From Clytia hemisphaerica (lineage: Eukaryota > Cnidaria > Hydrozoa > Leptothecata > Clytiidae), in NCBI GenBank assembly GCA_902728285.1, contig CACVBU010000194.1:186001-250000 (forward strand): a DNA stretch of 64,000 nt. Reading direction: 5' to 3'. The translations under genes were made by a program, and so were the position numbers. A model generated the notes under the pieces. That model was given only the letters and a program-made list of their open reading frames with translations. It ran no database searches and was not told the DNA's origin. Below, in pieces: positions 11,141 through 23,661 of this stretch. Each line of letters starts with the position of its first letter. Positions within the stretch are counted from its first letter, which is position 1.

Positions 11141-14100
11141 ATGATGGCAGACCTTGATTTATTAGGCAATGTAAGTTGTTAAACCATAATTTTTATCATA
11201 GCTTCTTTCTTAGGTAGCAAACTTCTCCCCTTTGGAAAAAAATTCAACTCTGCCTAGAGGGAAACTCCCTAATTGTAAAATACCTAAGAGGATGTCATCT
11301 TAGGTACCTTAAGGGAACTAATTTCGTGTTTTTGGGTCTCTACCGTGAAAAAGATTGGTTCCGCAAAATGTAGTTTTAGCTAAAAACCACAAAAACCCCT
11401 AAGGAAAATGAAAGAATTTCAGCAAAAAGTTGGTGTTAGCTGCGAATATTAGTTCCGTGAATATTAGTTCCGGCAAAAATTTGTTCCCTTAAGGTAATCT
11501 GAAACTTGAAAAAAACTTAAACCTTCTCCCAGAAGGGGTGATTTAAAATTTATGTTATTTGAATGAAGAGTAGCTATTTGAACAACATTGCAATCTACAC
11601 AATGCTGTTTCTACAAATGCCTTCTATGAAACATTTAAAGTGAAAATTTCAGATGAAAATCATGAATTTATTTTTTCAGTCGAAAAGTCCACTGAAGTCT
11701 CCAGGAAAGACTTTGCCAAAAATTCCAAAAAAGGTGAAAGAAGAACCACAAAGTCCAGTAAGTGGTTTAAAAACTTGCTCTTTTGTCATCAAATATGTTT
11801 TATATTTAAGTTTCTATTCTAAATGACCCTGGGAAATCAAATAATCCATTTTTTTACAATTTATTCTATTTTTTTCAACATTTAAAAACAAAGCTTTGAC
11901 AGCTAATTATTCGATAAAGATGAAATTTACACTTGAAACTCCAATTTTGTTTTTTTGTACGCATTTAATATTGAAGCTTCCTCTATATTATTTGATATAT
12001 ATTATAAAAGAGAAGCCACCTGAATGTTTAATGTTGTACACAATGTTTTGAAACCAGGTTAAATCTCCAACCAAATCTCCTACAACAAATGGACATTCTA
12101 ATGGATCAGCAAAGAAAGAAGTTAAAAAAGAAGAAATGTCTGATGACGAAGATATGCCTCTTCAAAGGTACAATTGATCTCAATTTCATTTTTGAATGTA
12201 AACTGAGTTTAACAAATTAAAAACAAAATTGTCTATTAGTACTCTCACCCCCCCCCTAATTAATTTTTTGGAAAATGTTTTTGAAAGTTCCCTCTTTTAT
12301 TCCAACCCCCCCTTAATTACCTGATAGTATAAATATTTCAAAGCTTTAATGATGGGTTAAGGGTTCACAGGGGTTCTTTTTCTCCTTTATTGTCGCTTAC
12401 ATAAAGTTATTTGAATTTAGTGTGAAGAAAGAATCTCGAAAAAGAAAAGTGAAAGAAGAAGATGAAGATTTTGAAGACTCAAAAAAAAAGAAGAAAAAGA
12501 AGGATAAAAAGAAAGTCAAAAAAGAAGCTAAAGAAGTCAAAAAAGAAAGTCCCAAGAAACGTGTGGTAAGTTCATTTAATTAAGGGGCTTCAATGGGGCT
12601 GTTCATTTAAATACCTGGGAATGTCAAGAACTTCTCAATTATTGATTTATAATTTGGTCTTTATTCAGAAAAAGGAAGAAGTCAAAGAAGAAGTTTGGCG
12701 TTGGTGGGAAGAAACTCCTCATCCTGAAGGAATTAAATGGAAAACACTTGAACACAATGTAAGTCTTCGTGTTTTGTTATGCATATCCTCTTTCTAAGTT
12801 ATACTGATAAATGGTGGCCTTCTGTGTACCCTGACATAAAGGGAGGTAAAAATTGTCATCAGTTTGTTTTTTATGTGCTCAAAATTCAGCTATTCCAGAA
12901 TTATAAACAGATTTTCTACACCTTGGGAATAAAATCTCTTAGGAATCAGACTTGGCAGATTATTTGGGAAATTAAAACCAATTAAAATTTCACATTAGAT
13001 AATTTGAAAAAACATCCAAAAAATTCCCATATTGCTTTAAACTGCTTTGACATCAAAGAAGCATTTTGAATTACAACAGTATTGCAGAGAGACAAAAAAT
13101 TATCTTCCAATATTGTCCCGCAAAATAAATTTTCAACAGCAAAACATCACTGAGTTTGTTTCTATTATAGGGACCATACTTTCCACCTGCATATGAAAGG
13201 CTACCAAAGAATGTTAAATTTTACTATGATGGTATGTACTTTAAAATGCAGTTTGTCTTCCCAGTATTCAGATTCCTGTCTTAGCCAAGTCCTCTTAATG
13301 GCATCTTAAATTAAAATGCCACTTTGAAAACTTACTAGATTAATGGTCAGAGCTAATTTTCTTGGAAAAATTGCCATTTCATAATTTTTAAAATTTATTA
13401 TTTTCCTTTAGGAGAGTTAATGGAACTCAGTGAAGGAGCTGAAGAAGTTGCAACTTTTTATTCCAAAATGTTGGAGCATGACTACACAAAAAAAGATATT
13501 TTCAACAACAACTTCTTTGAAGATTGGCGTAAAGAAATGACAGACCAAGAACGCAAAAAGATCAAGAAATTAGAAAAATGCAATTTCCAAGAAATGTGTG
13601 ATTACTTTAAAGAGGTAAGTAAACAATTTTATTAATGAAGGACTTGAGACTACTAAAATTTATGTTCCTTGTAAACTTTTATTATCATCTGTAATTAGCT
13701 TGGCTTTATCTAAATTTATTTATTTTCTCAACAGCAATCTGAAATCAGAAAGAACAAAACAAAGGAAGAAAAGTTAGCCTTGAAAGAAGAAAATGCAGCC
13801 ATTGCTGAACAATATGGAATGTGCATTATGGACGGGCATAAACAAAAAGTTGGTAACTTCCGCATTGAACCCCCAGGTCTTTTCCGTGGACGTGGTGATC
13901 ATCCAAAACAAGGGAAGTTGAAGAAAAGGGTCAAAGCAAAAGAAGTTTCCATCAATATCGGAAAGTAAGTATGATTTCCTGTTTTGGCTATGTTATACTA
14001 TGATTGTTTTCACTGAACTAAACCCAACCCAACCTGGTTATATCTTATACTTAAATGATTTTTTGGTACACATTAGGACTTTAAATCCTGCATAAGTAAA

Positions 14101-17100
14101 GATATTGATAATAGAATTAATAAATGAAATGCACTTTGAAAGGAATGTAAGGTTGTAAATAAAATAGGTATCTGCTATGTACGTCAGATAACTGGAGAAA
14201 AGTCTTATCCCTATGGCAACCATCTTCTTTTTTGTTCTTTATGGATTTATCATTGCCATTCTTCTTTGGATTTCAGAGCTGCCCCAGTACCTCAGCCACC
14301 AGAAGGTCAAAAATGGAAAGCAGTTCAACATGATGCCTCTGTAAGTTCAGATTTTTAATATTTTTGAGTGTGATTATTTACGTGGGTCCCGTGCCCTCAT
14401 GGGTTCGTGCCCCCGTGGGTCCAAAAAAAAAAACCCCGTGGGTCCAAAAAAGAAATCCTGTGGGTCCAAAAAAAACCCCGAAAAAAAATCCAACGTTGGT
14501 TTGGTTCCGGAAAAATAAATGTATCGAAACATTCTATTGTTTGCTTGTGTGTTTTAAACTGCGGGTTGGTTTTAGATATTGTCTGCGGGAGACTGAGTGT
14601 TCGAAAAATCTTACCTCTCACGATTTTCCATGTTTGGCAATCCACACAGTAATTGCAAAAATATCAAAAAAGTAAAACCAACACACTAAAGTGCAACAAG
14701 ACGAGCTGATCGAATTCGAAAAAAAAAAAACGTTCGAAATTCGAATCTTTGTCTGGTTTCTCCGCGCCCCTTGATAACTGAAATGAACAAAACAAAGAGT
14801 TTCCACTTTTCATTGAAACCGGGCTCTATAAAGTCCTGTGCACATTTGCATTAGGTTTTTTTATGAAATGCTGTAGTGTAAGATATTTTTACCTTTTTGC
14901 TGACTACTGTGAGTGTGACAAGCTTTTTTTTTTACAGTCCGAAAAATTTTTTTTCTTCAAAAAATCAGGTTTAAATATTCATGGTTATTTGCACTCTTCA
15001 AGCAATTTCTTCAAAAGTTCAATATTCTCCTTCGATCCAGAGAACGAATTTTTCAGTTATTCCGGTTATTCGAAGTAAATTCTTACCCCCCTCTGGAATA
15101 ACCGGGAGTCTACTATAGACTCTTAAAAAAGAAAAAGCTCAAAAATAATTGAATGTGTGGGCTTGTCATAGTCTATTTTTACATAAAGTCAATTATTCAA
15201 TCAATAATATTTTCTTACCTTAATGAAATTTACATCTCTTGTAATAAAAGATATACGTTACGATTGTGCACACTTTTGTAGGAAAACAGCCTCTCTTGAA
15301 AAGTCTCACAACTCTAAAGTACTTAAAGAACTCATAAGGTTTTTGTTCGGCGCGGTTCTATACACATAGAGTCTTTTTTGGACCCACGGGTTTTTTTTCG
15401 AACCCATGGGTTTTTTTTTGGACCCACGGGTTTGTTTTTTTTTTACCCACAGGTTTTTTTTTTGGACCCACGGGGGGCACGGGACCCCCGAGGGCACGGG
15501 ACCCACGTAAATAATCACACTCAATATTTTTTTATAATCTTATCTTATTTTATCTTATAATTATCTGTACATGGTGTTCATTAAATTTGATATGAAAAAT
15601 ATTCTTATAGATACATTAAATATATTTTTCATTCTTTTCAAAAAGAAAAATCAGGGTGTCTAAGTGACCTTGAATTCCTTGAAACCTTGAAAAAAGCATG
15701 ATTTTCACAGTATGTTATCTTTTTTTGGGTTAGGTCCTCACTGAAGTTTTGGTTGATGCTAAAGCTCCAAAAAATTTCTTGCTCCCATCGCTCGCAATCA
15801 TTTTTTATGGACCAAATGCTACAATCATGGTCGAAATAGAATGAGAATTCCGGTTATTTTAACGTTTTTCAAGATTTAAAGTTCTGGCGAGAAAGTCGAT
15901 TTTGGGCTATCTCTTTAACTTAATCGAATATTTCAATTTAGGAGGGGTTGGCAGACTTCCAGGCTATATTCTGAGCCTTATTAGACTATTTTTGAACTTT
16001 TGGATCCTGAGATCCTAAGGTACTAAGTCTTAAGTCTAGTGTTAAAACTCAGAGTTAAAACTCTACCCTTCAAACCTACTTTAGAGCACTTACAAATCGA
16101 TTGTGGTTTCAAAACTTCCCGGTGGATTTCCCTTTTTTCTCAAATATTAGATTATTACGACCATGATTGTAGTGATAGTTTCTCACCCACCTCGTCAAGA
16201 ATGGTGATATAAAAAAATTGCCAAAAAAACCTTGGAAACTTTGAAAATGGTGAAAGATATTTCGTAGACACCCTGAAAATGTTTGTAATTTGAAAGGGCA
16301 TCATTTAATGTTTCTTCCATCATTTGCATTTTCATTTATTGTGCTTCAGGTAACATGGTTGGCTTGCTGGACTGAAAATATCACTGGAAGTAACAAATAT
16401 GTAATGTTGAACGCTGCAACGCGTATCAAAGGTGAAAAAGATTGGCAAAAGTATGAAACTGCTCGAAAATTGAAGGGATGTGTCCACAAGATTCGTGAGA
16501 ATTACAAAGCAGACTGGAAATCAAAGGAGATGAGGATACGACAAAGAGCCGTGGCGATGTACTTCATTGACAAACTTGCGTTGAGAGCGGGTCATGAGAA
16601 AGAAGAAGGAGAGAGTGCAGATACCGTTGGTTGTTGTTCTCTTAGAGTCGAACATATCAGTAAGGCTATGTTGTTTGAAATTCTTACCAACTTATAGTGA
16701 ACAATACATTTAAAAAAAACTTTGATCTCTCTGTTTTATCCAGTTTTTTTATGTCCAGTCTGTTTGAAAAACATGACTGTTAACAAAATTGTCCTGATAA
16801 TAGTTATCTTTTTTGTTTCTTACAGAACTTTATTCGGAAAAAGATGGAGAAGAATACGTGGTTGAATTTGACTTTCTTGGAAAAGATTCCATAAGATATA
16901 CTAATAGCGTTCCTGTTGAAAAGAGGGTAAAATGATGATAAGTTTTCAATATATGTTATTAGCTTTTTTCTAATGGCAACCATTCCCGCTTATTTATAAG
17001 CGGGAATAAGCGGGAATGGTTGCCATTGTAAAGTGCTGTTATAACAACAGCAGTTTACAAAACTATCTTATCAACTCCATGTACTCTAATGGAAAATTTT

Positions 17101-18743
17101 TTTGCAGGGATTAAATTTTGCAAATGACCTCGTCGTAAATTTTTGCAGGGACTTAAAATTTTGCGGATGGCACTATAGGGAGATTATATCAACAGGATTT
17201 GTTGGTTGTCAAAATATGCATTATAAGCGCTTCCTTGATGCCAGTAAACATTTTAAAAGTAGTTATTTGACATTTTTCGAGTTTTTCTCAAAATATTTTG
17301 CGGATAAGGTTTCCGAATTTCCATCGGGACTTGATTTCGCAGATGACACTCAAATCCGCGAAATTTAATCCCCTCGAAAATTTATCCCATTAAAGTAACA
17401 TCAAAATGTACAAGCTTAAAATCTAATGTGATTAGAACCTTGGTTTATCTTTGTTTTTTCAGGTCTACAAAAATCTGGAGCTTTTCAAGCAGAACAAACA
17501 ACCAGGCGATGACTTATTCGACAGACTTAATGTAAGTGAAATCCTAAAGATGTTTTATTTTTTTACGTGTACATCTTACAGGGGAAATACAATTCCTATT
17601 TTATTACAGATTTGTCCAAAGACTTTTCGAATGCGAAGCACCATGTTCACACTGGTTCAAAATAATTTATTCAGTATATGTCTTTGATTTTGCAATGATG
17701 AAAAATCAGGACATGTCTTTTCACTCTTTTACGACTTAAAAATCTTTTCTTTCCTTTTCAGACTGGTAGTTTGAACAAATTTTTGGGTGAGCAGATGCCT
17801 GGTTTAACAGCAAAAGTTTTCAGGACATACAACGCCAGTAACACACTACAACAACAACTGGATACACTTACTGAACCTGATGCGAATGTGACGGCCAAGT
17901 TCTTACAATACAACCGTGCCAATCGTGCTGTGGCTATCTTATGTAACCATCAACGTGCTCCCCCAAAAACTTTCGATAAACAAATGGAAAATCTTATTAC
18001 TAAGGTAAAGGAAACCATACAACGTAAGACACTATGAAAGAAAATTCTGGTTCCATACATACAAGTAACTCATAAAACATTCTAAAACAATGCACTTTGG
18101 ATATATTTTTCGACTGAAAAGGAACTCTAAAACCTAATGACCCCATCGTCTTTCTTTGAGGTATTTCTGATATATTCTTTGCATAACTTTATACAGCTGA
18201 AGGACAAGAAGAAACAAATGAAGACTGTGAAAAAGGAGATCAAAGAGCTAAAGAAAGAGTACCATAACCAAGGCAAAAGCGAAAAAGTCAAAAATATGAT
18301 CGAGAAAAAGAAGAAACAAGCCGAACGACTTGAAGAACAGTATTTTAAACTTGAAGTGAACATGACCGATAAGGTATGATCTAAGTTTAACATTCATTAT
18401 CATGACCTTTCAACGTGGTTGGTTCCTTCTTTTCCATCATCAAGGTTTCTATCTTTCCAATTTGATTTAATACCAACGTAATTCCATCTTTGTCCAATGC
18501 AAAATAATCTGAGTCATATTAAAAGATTTTAGCAAGGTTAAACTAAATAAAACTCTTCGCCCATTTCAGGAGGAAAACAAAGAGATTGCTCTCGGAACAT
18601 CTAAACTGAATTATCTCGATCCTCGAATTTCTATCGCATGGTGTAAGAAAAATGACGTACCCATCGAAAAGATTTACAATAAAACTCAACGCGAGAAGTT
18701 TCAATGGGCCATCGACATGACTGACGAAACTTTTGTATTTTAG
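11141..18743 (+). CDS. TOP1: DNA topoisomerase I (type IB), complete 15-exon gene
   Basis: This nuclear enzyme relaxes supercoils by nicking one DNA strand through a 3'-phosphotyrosine link. Exons, all joined by GT/AG in a consistent frame: 11141-11170, 11680-11757, 12058-12167, 12421-12565, 12669-12758, 13171-13231, 13412-13614, 13735-13964, 14277-14340, 16350-16659, 16826-16926, 17463-17531, 17762-18004, 18197-18373, 18570-18743. The product is 694 aa (human TOP1 is 765), shorter mainly in the N-terminal region. Residues 1-135 are a Lys/Glu-rich tail expected to carry nuclear localisation signals. The core begins at WRWWEE and includes [11 protein letters not shown] and [10 protein letters not shown]. 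All five active-site residues known from human TOP1 are present: Arg416 (LALRAG), Lys460 (GKDSIRY), Arg518 (KVFRTYNAS), His560 (LCNHQR) and the nucleophile Tyr652 (SKLNYLDPR). A Lys/Glu-rich linker in exon 14 precedes the C-terminal domain. Introns carry MITEs at 11307-11494, 14366-15522 and 17084-17395. A mitochondrial paralogue is less likely because of the basic nuclear-type tail. Confidence 0.97.
11307..11494. mobile_element. 188-bp TA-flanked MITE in topoisomerase I intron 1
   Basis: The ends CCTTAAGGGAAC and GTTCCCTTAAGG are perfect inverted repeats and are flanked by TA on both sides (11305-11306 and 11495-11496), as expected for Tc1/mariner-type insertion. The interior repeats a TTCCGCAAAA or TTCCGTGAA-like motif several times. 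No coding capacity. A weaker relative may lie at 31242-31438. Confidence 0.7.
14366..15522. mobile_element. Mutator-like TIR element with GTGGGTCC arrays, in topoisomerase I intron 9
   Basis: The left end GAGTGTGATTATTTACGTGG and the reverse complement of the right end are identical for about 33 bp (through GTCCCGTGCCCTC). The element is flanked by AATATTTTT at 14357-14365 and 15523-15531, a 9-bp direct repeat typical of Mutator-like elements; because of T runs a 7-bp reading is also possible. Inside each arm the motif GTGGGTCC followed by an A run (or its complement) is iterated four to five times. The central part has no transposase frame. The element enlarges the intron between exons 9 and 10 and would be removed by splicing. 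Its ends resemble those of the element at 29682-31050. Confidence 0.85.
16972..17027. repeat. Perfect 23-bp inverted repeat (hairpin) in topoisomerase I intron 11
   Basis: Positions 16972-16994 and 17005-17027 are exact reverse complements over 23 bp (left arm begins AATGGCAACCATTCCCGCTT) separated by a 10-nt loop that itself contains part of the arm sequence (TATAAGCGGG). In the pre-mRNA this would fold into a very stable stem. It lies between the donor of exon 11 and a MITE that starts at 17084. It may be a tiny fold-back insertion or a small-RNA precursor; neither is shown. Confidence 0.85.
17084..17395. mobile_element. 312-bp TA-flanked MITE (family of three in this window)
   Basis: Ends are CTCTAATGGAAAAATT-like on the left and ATTTATCCCATTAAAG on the right, inverted and flanked by TA (17082-17083, 17396-17397). 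The interior repeats the motif GCGAAATTTAATCCC or its complement. Relatives of almost the same length are at 42231-42543 (313 bp) and 27961-28268 (308 bp), all TA-flanked, which points to a mariner-type MITE family. This copy sits in topoisomerase I intron 11. Confidence 0.75.
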
Positions 18744-19452
18744 ATGAACACCCTTCTCCTACAAACTTTCCTCTAACCCTAACACGACTTAACTTTTTAG
18801 CATTTTAAAAGAATTTATTTCAATTTTTTCAAAAATTTCTTGTCTTTTTCTATGGATTATTATATTGTCCTCGTTTAATGAGCTGTATATTGTGATTTTA
18901 TCGTGAGCAGATTCGATTTGTCATTTATTGTAATTCCAAACATGCGAGAACTTCGTTTACGCGATCGATTTGCAATGTGAACCTTTCTGTCACTTCTTCT
19001 TGACAATCTTGAAATGCTTTCCCGTCCACATTTTGCGAAAAAACAGTGTGACTTTTCTGTTCTGGTTCGAATAACCTCGTTGGACAAAAGCTTCGACGAT
19101 TAGCTTTATTTCAATGACAATTTTTTAAAACATTTTTTAAATACCTTATGTATAAATTTTACACTCCGTATCCATTGTCCTGTTTTGCAATGTTTGTTTT
19201 GAATTTTTTGAGGCTCAATTTATGAAAATGAAGAAATGAATGAGAAAAATGAATGAAAAGTTGAAATTGTTCTGGTCCCTTTTCCTTGAATTCCATTTTG
19301 AATTTTCTTTTCGGTATGCATACTAAAATGTATATTTGGTCCAAATCACGATTTTCAATGCTCTTTACACCTTGAACAGTTCTCAGCACAACAAGCATTC
19401 GATGTAAAATTTCTATAAAGTAACATACTGTTGATGTTTTGAACATTAATTA
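18744..19452. other. Topoisomerase I 3' flank, no further gene
   Basis: This follows the topoisomerase stop codon and should hold the 3' UTR. I see no clear AATAAA hexamer close to the stop. Small open frames on the minus strand (for example 18875-19087) have no recognisable domain. Confidence 0.4.
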
Positions 19453-21042
19453 CAGTATGTGGCCCCCAAAACGTCTATCAAATTCAAAATTTCTCTCAAA
19501 TCTAGAGGAAAAGAGGTTTTACAAAGATTTTTGCTGCATGAAAAACTTTAACATCTCTACTTTATTTCCCAGAAGAAGTTCTTTTTCAAAATTTTCAATT
19601 TCAACAATATTTTTCAATCGCTTAAAGATAGGTAGCTTTTTTCTAATGGCCCCCGAAACGGAGGTTTGCAATTTTAGCGATTCCTCGAGATATCTTTAAC
19701 CCTATTCATACCATTGAGTTTCAAGCCCGAAGGGCTAGAGGTCAATCTCTAACCTTTCTCAGGCAAGAAAAATTGAAGCCTTAAAATATGCGCCGTATTT
19801 TTGATGACGGATTGAATCTAGCAATTCCTTTGTTCTCGAGTGATATATTTTTCGAAATTAAGCGGTAAATTTTAGTTTCAATCTGTTATTTGTGTAAAAA
19901 CCAGGCGGGTCGCTCAAGGCCGCGCAACTTTGGTAGGATTTGTTGGCTTCAAATCCTACCAAGGAGATTGACCTCTAGCCTTCGGCTTGAAACTCAATGA
20001 TTCATACTAGGCTTTTAGGGGCGGTTCAGAACTAGGGGGGGGGGGTTTTCCTGTACCACCCCTTAACTTTTGATCTAGTGGGTCTTTTTGGATGAAATTT
20101 GGCACACAAGATCCTTGTGACGTAAGGTAACTTTTGACAAAAAAATTTTTTGATGACGTCACTCATCATGCCCAAAGTGAGCAAAAACCGAAAATTTCCT
20201 TTGTTCTTATAAATAGCTATTGTATTCTAACAAAGGCTTTAGAAAAAAGTTGCCTGAGTTTAAAATGCTTATTTTATCCTAAATATTCAATAAATTACGG
20301 TTTAAACGATATATTTGACAATGAAAATAACTTTGTATTGGAAAAGTGTCAATTTTTGTGACACCTTACTGTCAGAAATGTCATCATGCTCAAGGTGTGA
20401 AAATATTTAGGTGTCAAATTTTTTTTTATTTTGAAGCTAAATAAAAGTTAGGAATTTACAGAAAATTTCACGGCAAAAGCTCTATTATTTCAGGAGCTAT
20501 TAGCAATAGTTTGACGGGTTTTGGGCATAAATTTATTTGATAAAATTTTTACAGTATACCCCTGGTTGTCAAAACGGAGGTTTGTGGCCTCCAAAACGTA
20601 GGTGTAGTTAAAGTCAAATTATTAAGCCCAGTGACTGGGCTTAATAATTTGTGGTAATAGGGGGAAAAACTATGAACATATTTTTGTTTTCCCTTAAATT
20701 TACGACCCGATAGATGTAAAATTTATGATTTTTATGAAATATTTCAAGATTTTCCTATACCCTATTTTCATAACTTATTTTCAATATCCAAGGAGCTAGA
20801 GTGAGTTATATGCAATTTTCATCCAATTTTGGTGTTAAAATATTTCCCTCAGACGCAAATATACTATTTTGAATCCGTCTCAAACCAGCAAAAACATGCT
20901 CATTTTTATGTATAACCATCATTCTTTCAAAATTCAAAATAAACAAAAATCGTTTAATTCTGATAAATCTACAAGTCAGAATCTTTATTTTAATGACGAC
21001 CTCCGTTTTGGGGGCCGTCTCCGTTTCGGGGGCCATATACTG
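19453..21042. mobile_element. Mariner-type TIR element with GGCCCCCAAAACG ends, hosting a nested hAT MITE
   Basis: The left end CAGTATGTGGCCCCCAAAAC and the reverse complement of the right end (CAGTATATGGCCCCCGAAAC) match, and TA flanks both sides (19451-19452, 21043-21044), as in Tc1/mariner insertions. Internal blocks of GGCCCCCGAAACGGAGGTTT type recur near 19649, 20571 and 21003. No transposase frame is seen in 1590 bp. A separate hAT-like MITE (19712-19999) is inserted inside it with its own 8-bp target duplication, so that one is younger. Confidence 0.8.
19712..19999 (+). mobile_element. hAT-like MITE, 288 bp, nested in the mariner-type element
   Basis: The left end CATTGAGTTTCAAGCCCGAA continues GGGCTAGAGGTCAATCTC; the right end is its inverted repeat with small gaps. 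ATTCATAC occurs at 19704-19711 and again at 20000-20007, an exact 8-bp duplication as made by hAT transposases. Copies of the same family are at 58836-59124 (opposite strand, 289 bp) and, more decayed, at 43458-43719. Confidence 0.9.
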
Positions 21043-21044
21043 TA

Positions 21045-21960
21045 CCTTCTAGAAATTTCAATGCAATCAGGCGGTTTTTATAAGAATATCTTCTATAGGA
21101 ATATCAGGGTGAAAATTGGTCACAAATCGTAAGAATACCCTCTAGGGAGGGTTCACAGAATTTGATAAGAATACAGTCATTTTGTATTTGGTTAACAGAA
21201 AAAAACTGCTTCCTTTTGTTAGAGATAACTTGAAGCTTTGAGGAAGAAATGTTATTTTAATCCAAATGTTCACTCTCAAATTGATCATTTCTCATGTTTT
21301 GTAAAAAAGTCAAGTCTAAAAAAGTAAGAATATTTCACCCTCAATTTTGGCACTTTCTTAAGAATACTTGACCCTCATCCAAAGTGCACTATTCTTATAA
21401 AAAAAGCGTGCATTGACCTATAATATTAAAATATATACTAGATTGATAATACTATAAATATTTCCCATTTAATTCGTCGAATTTGCCAAAACTTCTTTAC
21501 AAAAGAAATTTATTCCCTTTCTAGTGTAAAGATTTTGGTCAATTTGGCATTTGGCACTGTTCTTAATTTATCGCGACTGCGATTTTTGCTCCGTCAATAT
21601 GCAAAAGAATCATCAATGACTCCTTGACATCAACATCATGAGAAAAAGATTTTCTTAAAAGCGCCAGTAGTTTTCCTCATTTTTGACTCTTTTAAAAGTG
21701 GCCGGAAAATAGACTCTGTCTAAATTAGACGATACCACTCATGTTTGACGGTAGACGATGTTATCGTCCGTTACATACAGTGATAGTAAAGGCGGGAAAA
21801 ATAGCAGTATGGCGTTATGGCGGTATACGGAAAAAAAATCGGCGGGAGAGTTTCGAAGAAACTAGACTAGCAACTCTACCGACTGTAAACTCTTTTCGGC
21901 AAAAAAAACCCGCGTTTGCGAATTTTCTTCGGCTTTGGGCTTTTTTCTTTGATAGTGATT
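21045..21960. other. Intergenic DNA with a TAAGAATA-rich tract
   Basis: Between 21073 and 21410 variants of TAAGAATA recur about six times, starting with GGTTTTTATAAGAATATC and ending with a complementary CTATTCTTATAAAAAAAGCG, so this may be another small TIR element with motif iterations. No target duplication is seen. No gene is recognised. Confidence 0.45.
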
Positions 21961-22613
21961 CGTCTTAGACTATAACATAGTCTAGTTTGACGGTGAAAGG
22001 CACAAATAAAATTAGCATATTAATTATTACTGAGCTTGCTAGATGTGTAGGCAGGTGTAGGTGGAAAATTATAATTTTTTGTAATAGATGGAAAAGAAAT
22101 TGTTGTTATGCAATTGTTGTTTTTTGTGTCAGAAAAGCAGTCGCTGCAAGCGCGGCCATTGTTCACAACCTTCCTGAAAATTCTTTGTGTCATTTCTTAT
22201 TTCCCTATCATCTTAGCAACGACAGATTTTGGAAAAATTGGAGACTGGATTTTTCGGAAAAATAAGCATGTGATAAACATAATTTGATCCTAAGTCTAAA
22301 ACATCCCTACTAGGCGAAAATTTAGACGGAATTACGGAAATTGGGTTTTCCGACGGAGACGGAAAATTAGACGATTTTAGTGCAGAAAAACGGAATTTAG
22401 CAGAAAGTTTTGCGGAATTTCGGAATTGGCAAAAAATATTCAAAATTCGCGGAATTTTTGACAAAAATCTCGAATTTCTAAGGAATTTTCGATGGCGGAA
22501 TTTCGATTCATTTTTAGACGGTTTGACAGAAATTGGACTTTGGAAAAAAATTGGCGGAATTGCGGAATCGGGTACCCCCTCCTAGACTATTATGCTATAA
22601 GTCTAAGACGAGT
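21961..22613. mobile_element. Candidate TIR element with CGGAATTT iterations
   Basis: The left end CGTCTTAGACTATAACATAG continues TCTAG; the reverse complement of the right end is CGTCTTAGACTTATAGCATA continuing ATAGTCTAGG. Between them, at about 22310-22570, CGGAATTT, GCGGAATT and GACGGAAA motifs are iterated many times. No clear target duplication and no coding capacity. Confidence 0.55.
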
Positions 22614-22683
22614 TTCATCTAAGATAAGGAGCAAACGTGAAGACGGGATTTTTTTCGGACGGGTAGCTGTTGTCGTAAAACTA

Positions 22684-23659
22684 CGATGGCCCAGAGGGGT
22701 CAAAACACGCACTTCTAGTTTTTACGCACTTCCAGTTCTTATAAAATTTGTGAACTAGAACTGCCTAGGGTCAATGGCCCAGAAGGCTCAAGTGACGCTG
22801 CGCACTTCTGACTTTTTGTCAGGGCGGAAAATTTCCAAGCGAGCGGCCCGCGAGATGAAATTTTTTTCGGTCTTTAAAATGAATGTCGAGTTACGCAAAA
22901 TGATGTTAACATTTCCGAGTGTTCATATCAAGAGTTACACAGTTAAATTTCTGAGTTTAAGTCTGGTCAGCAAAATCCCTCCCGTGGCAAAATCGGGGAA
23001 GCTTAAAAAGTGAACAAATATCACTTTTTTTTTTGCCTCCACGCCGCTAGCATTTTCCGCATTGGACCACCCTCAGTGCATGAAAACTAGAAAGTGTGTG
23101 GGTGTGTTTTGAGTTTTCTGCTGTGAACGCCAAAATAACTCGAGAATCTGAGAATCTACAGGAAGGAAAAACTTGAAATTAAAAGAAACGTAACCGAGTT
23201 AAAAAACGAGAAATATTCGAAAATTTAAATGAGTTAAGATACCATCAGAGATAACTCGAGATTTTAAAGTCACGGGAAAAAAACGACCTACAAAATTGAG
23301 AATGACGTCATATAGAAGGTACAAAATGACGTCAAAATTTCCGAAAAATGACGTCATAACTTGGTTTTTTCGTAACTCGGTTTTTTTAACTCGAGAAAAA
23401 TAACTCCGGATTTCCGAGCCTCTTTGCTATTATCATTAACTCATTTATTACAACTCGGTATCTATTTTGCTGACCAGAACGGCTATCTTTCGAGGGGACT
23501 TTTGCGTCTCTAAAATATTTTTAGAAGTGCGTAGTGTCGTCACAAAAAAACTCGGAAGTGCGCAGTGTCTTGTGAGCCTTCTGGGCCATGACCCTAGACA
23601 GTTCTAGTTCACAAATTTTATAAGAACAGGAAGTGCGTGGTGAGCCTTAGGGGCCATCG
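22684..23659. mobile_element. Long-TIR fold-back element, TA-flanked
   Basis: About 130 bp at 22684-22812 is repeated, inverted and with a few differences, at 23545-23659 (ends CGATGGCCC and GGGCCATCG). Both arms contain GCACTTC blocks and the segment TTATAAAATTTGTGAACTAG. TA lies on each side (22682-22683, 23660-23661). The centre has CRE-like TGACGTCA near 23305, 23330 and 23350. No open frame of note. The long arms would let transcripts form a hairpin. Confidence 0.8.
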
Positions 23660-23661
23660 TA

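Noticed and set aside
14364..14675. Open frames with [15 protein letters not shown] repeats and their complements at 15306-15560
   Set aside because: They are translations of the GTGGGTCC motif arrays in the transposon arms, not genes.
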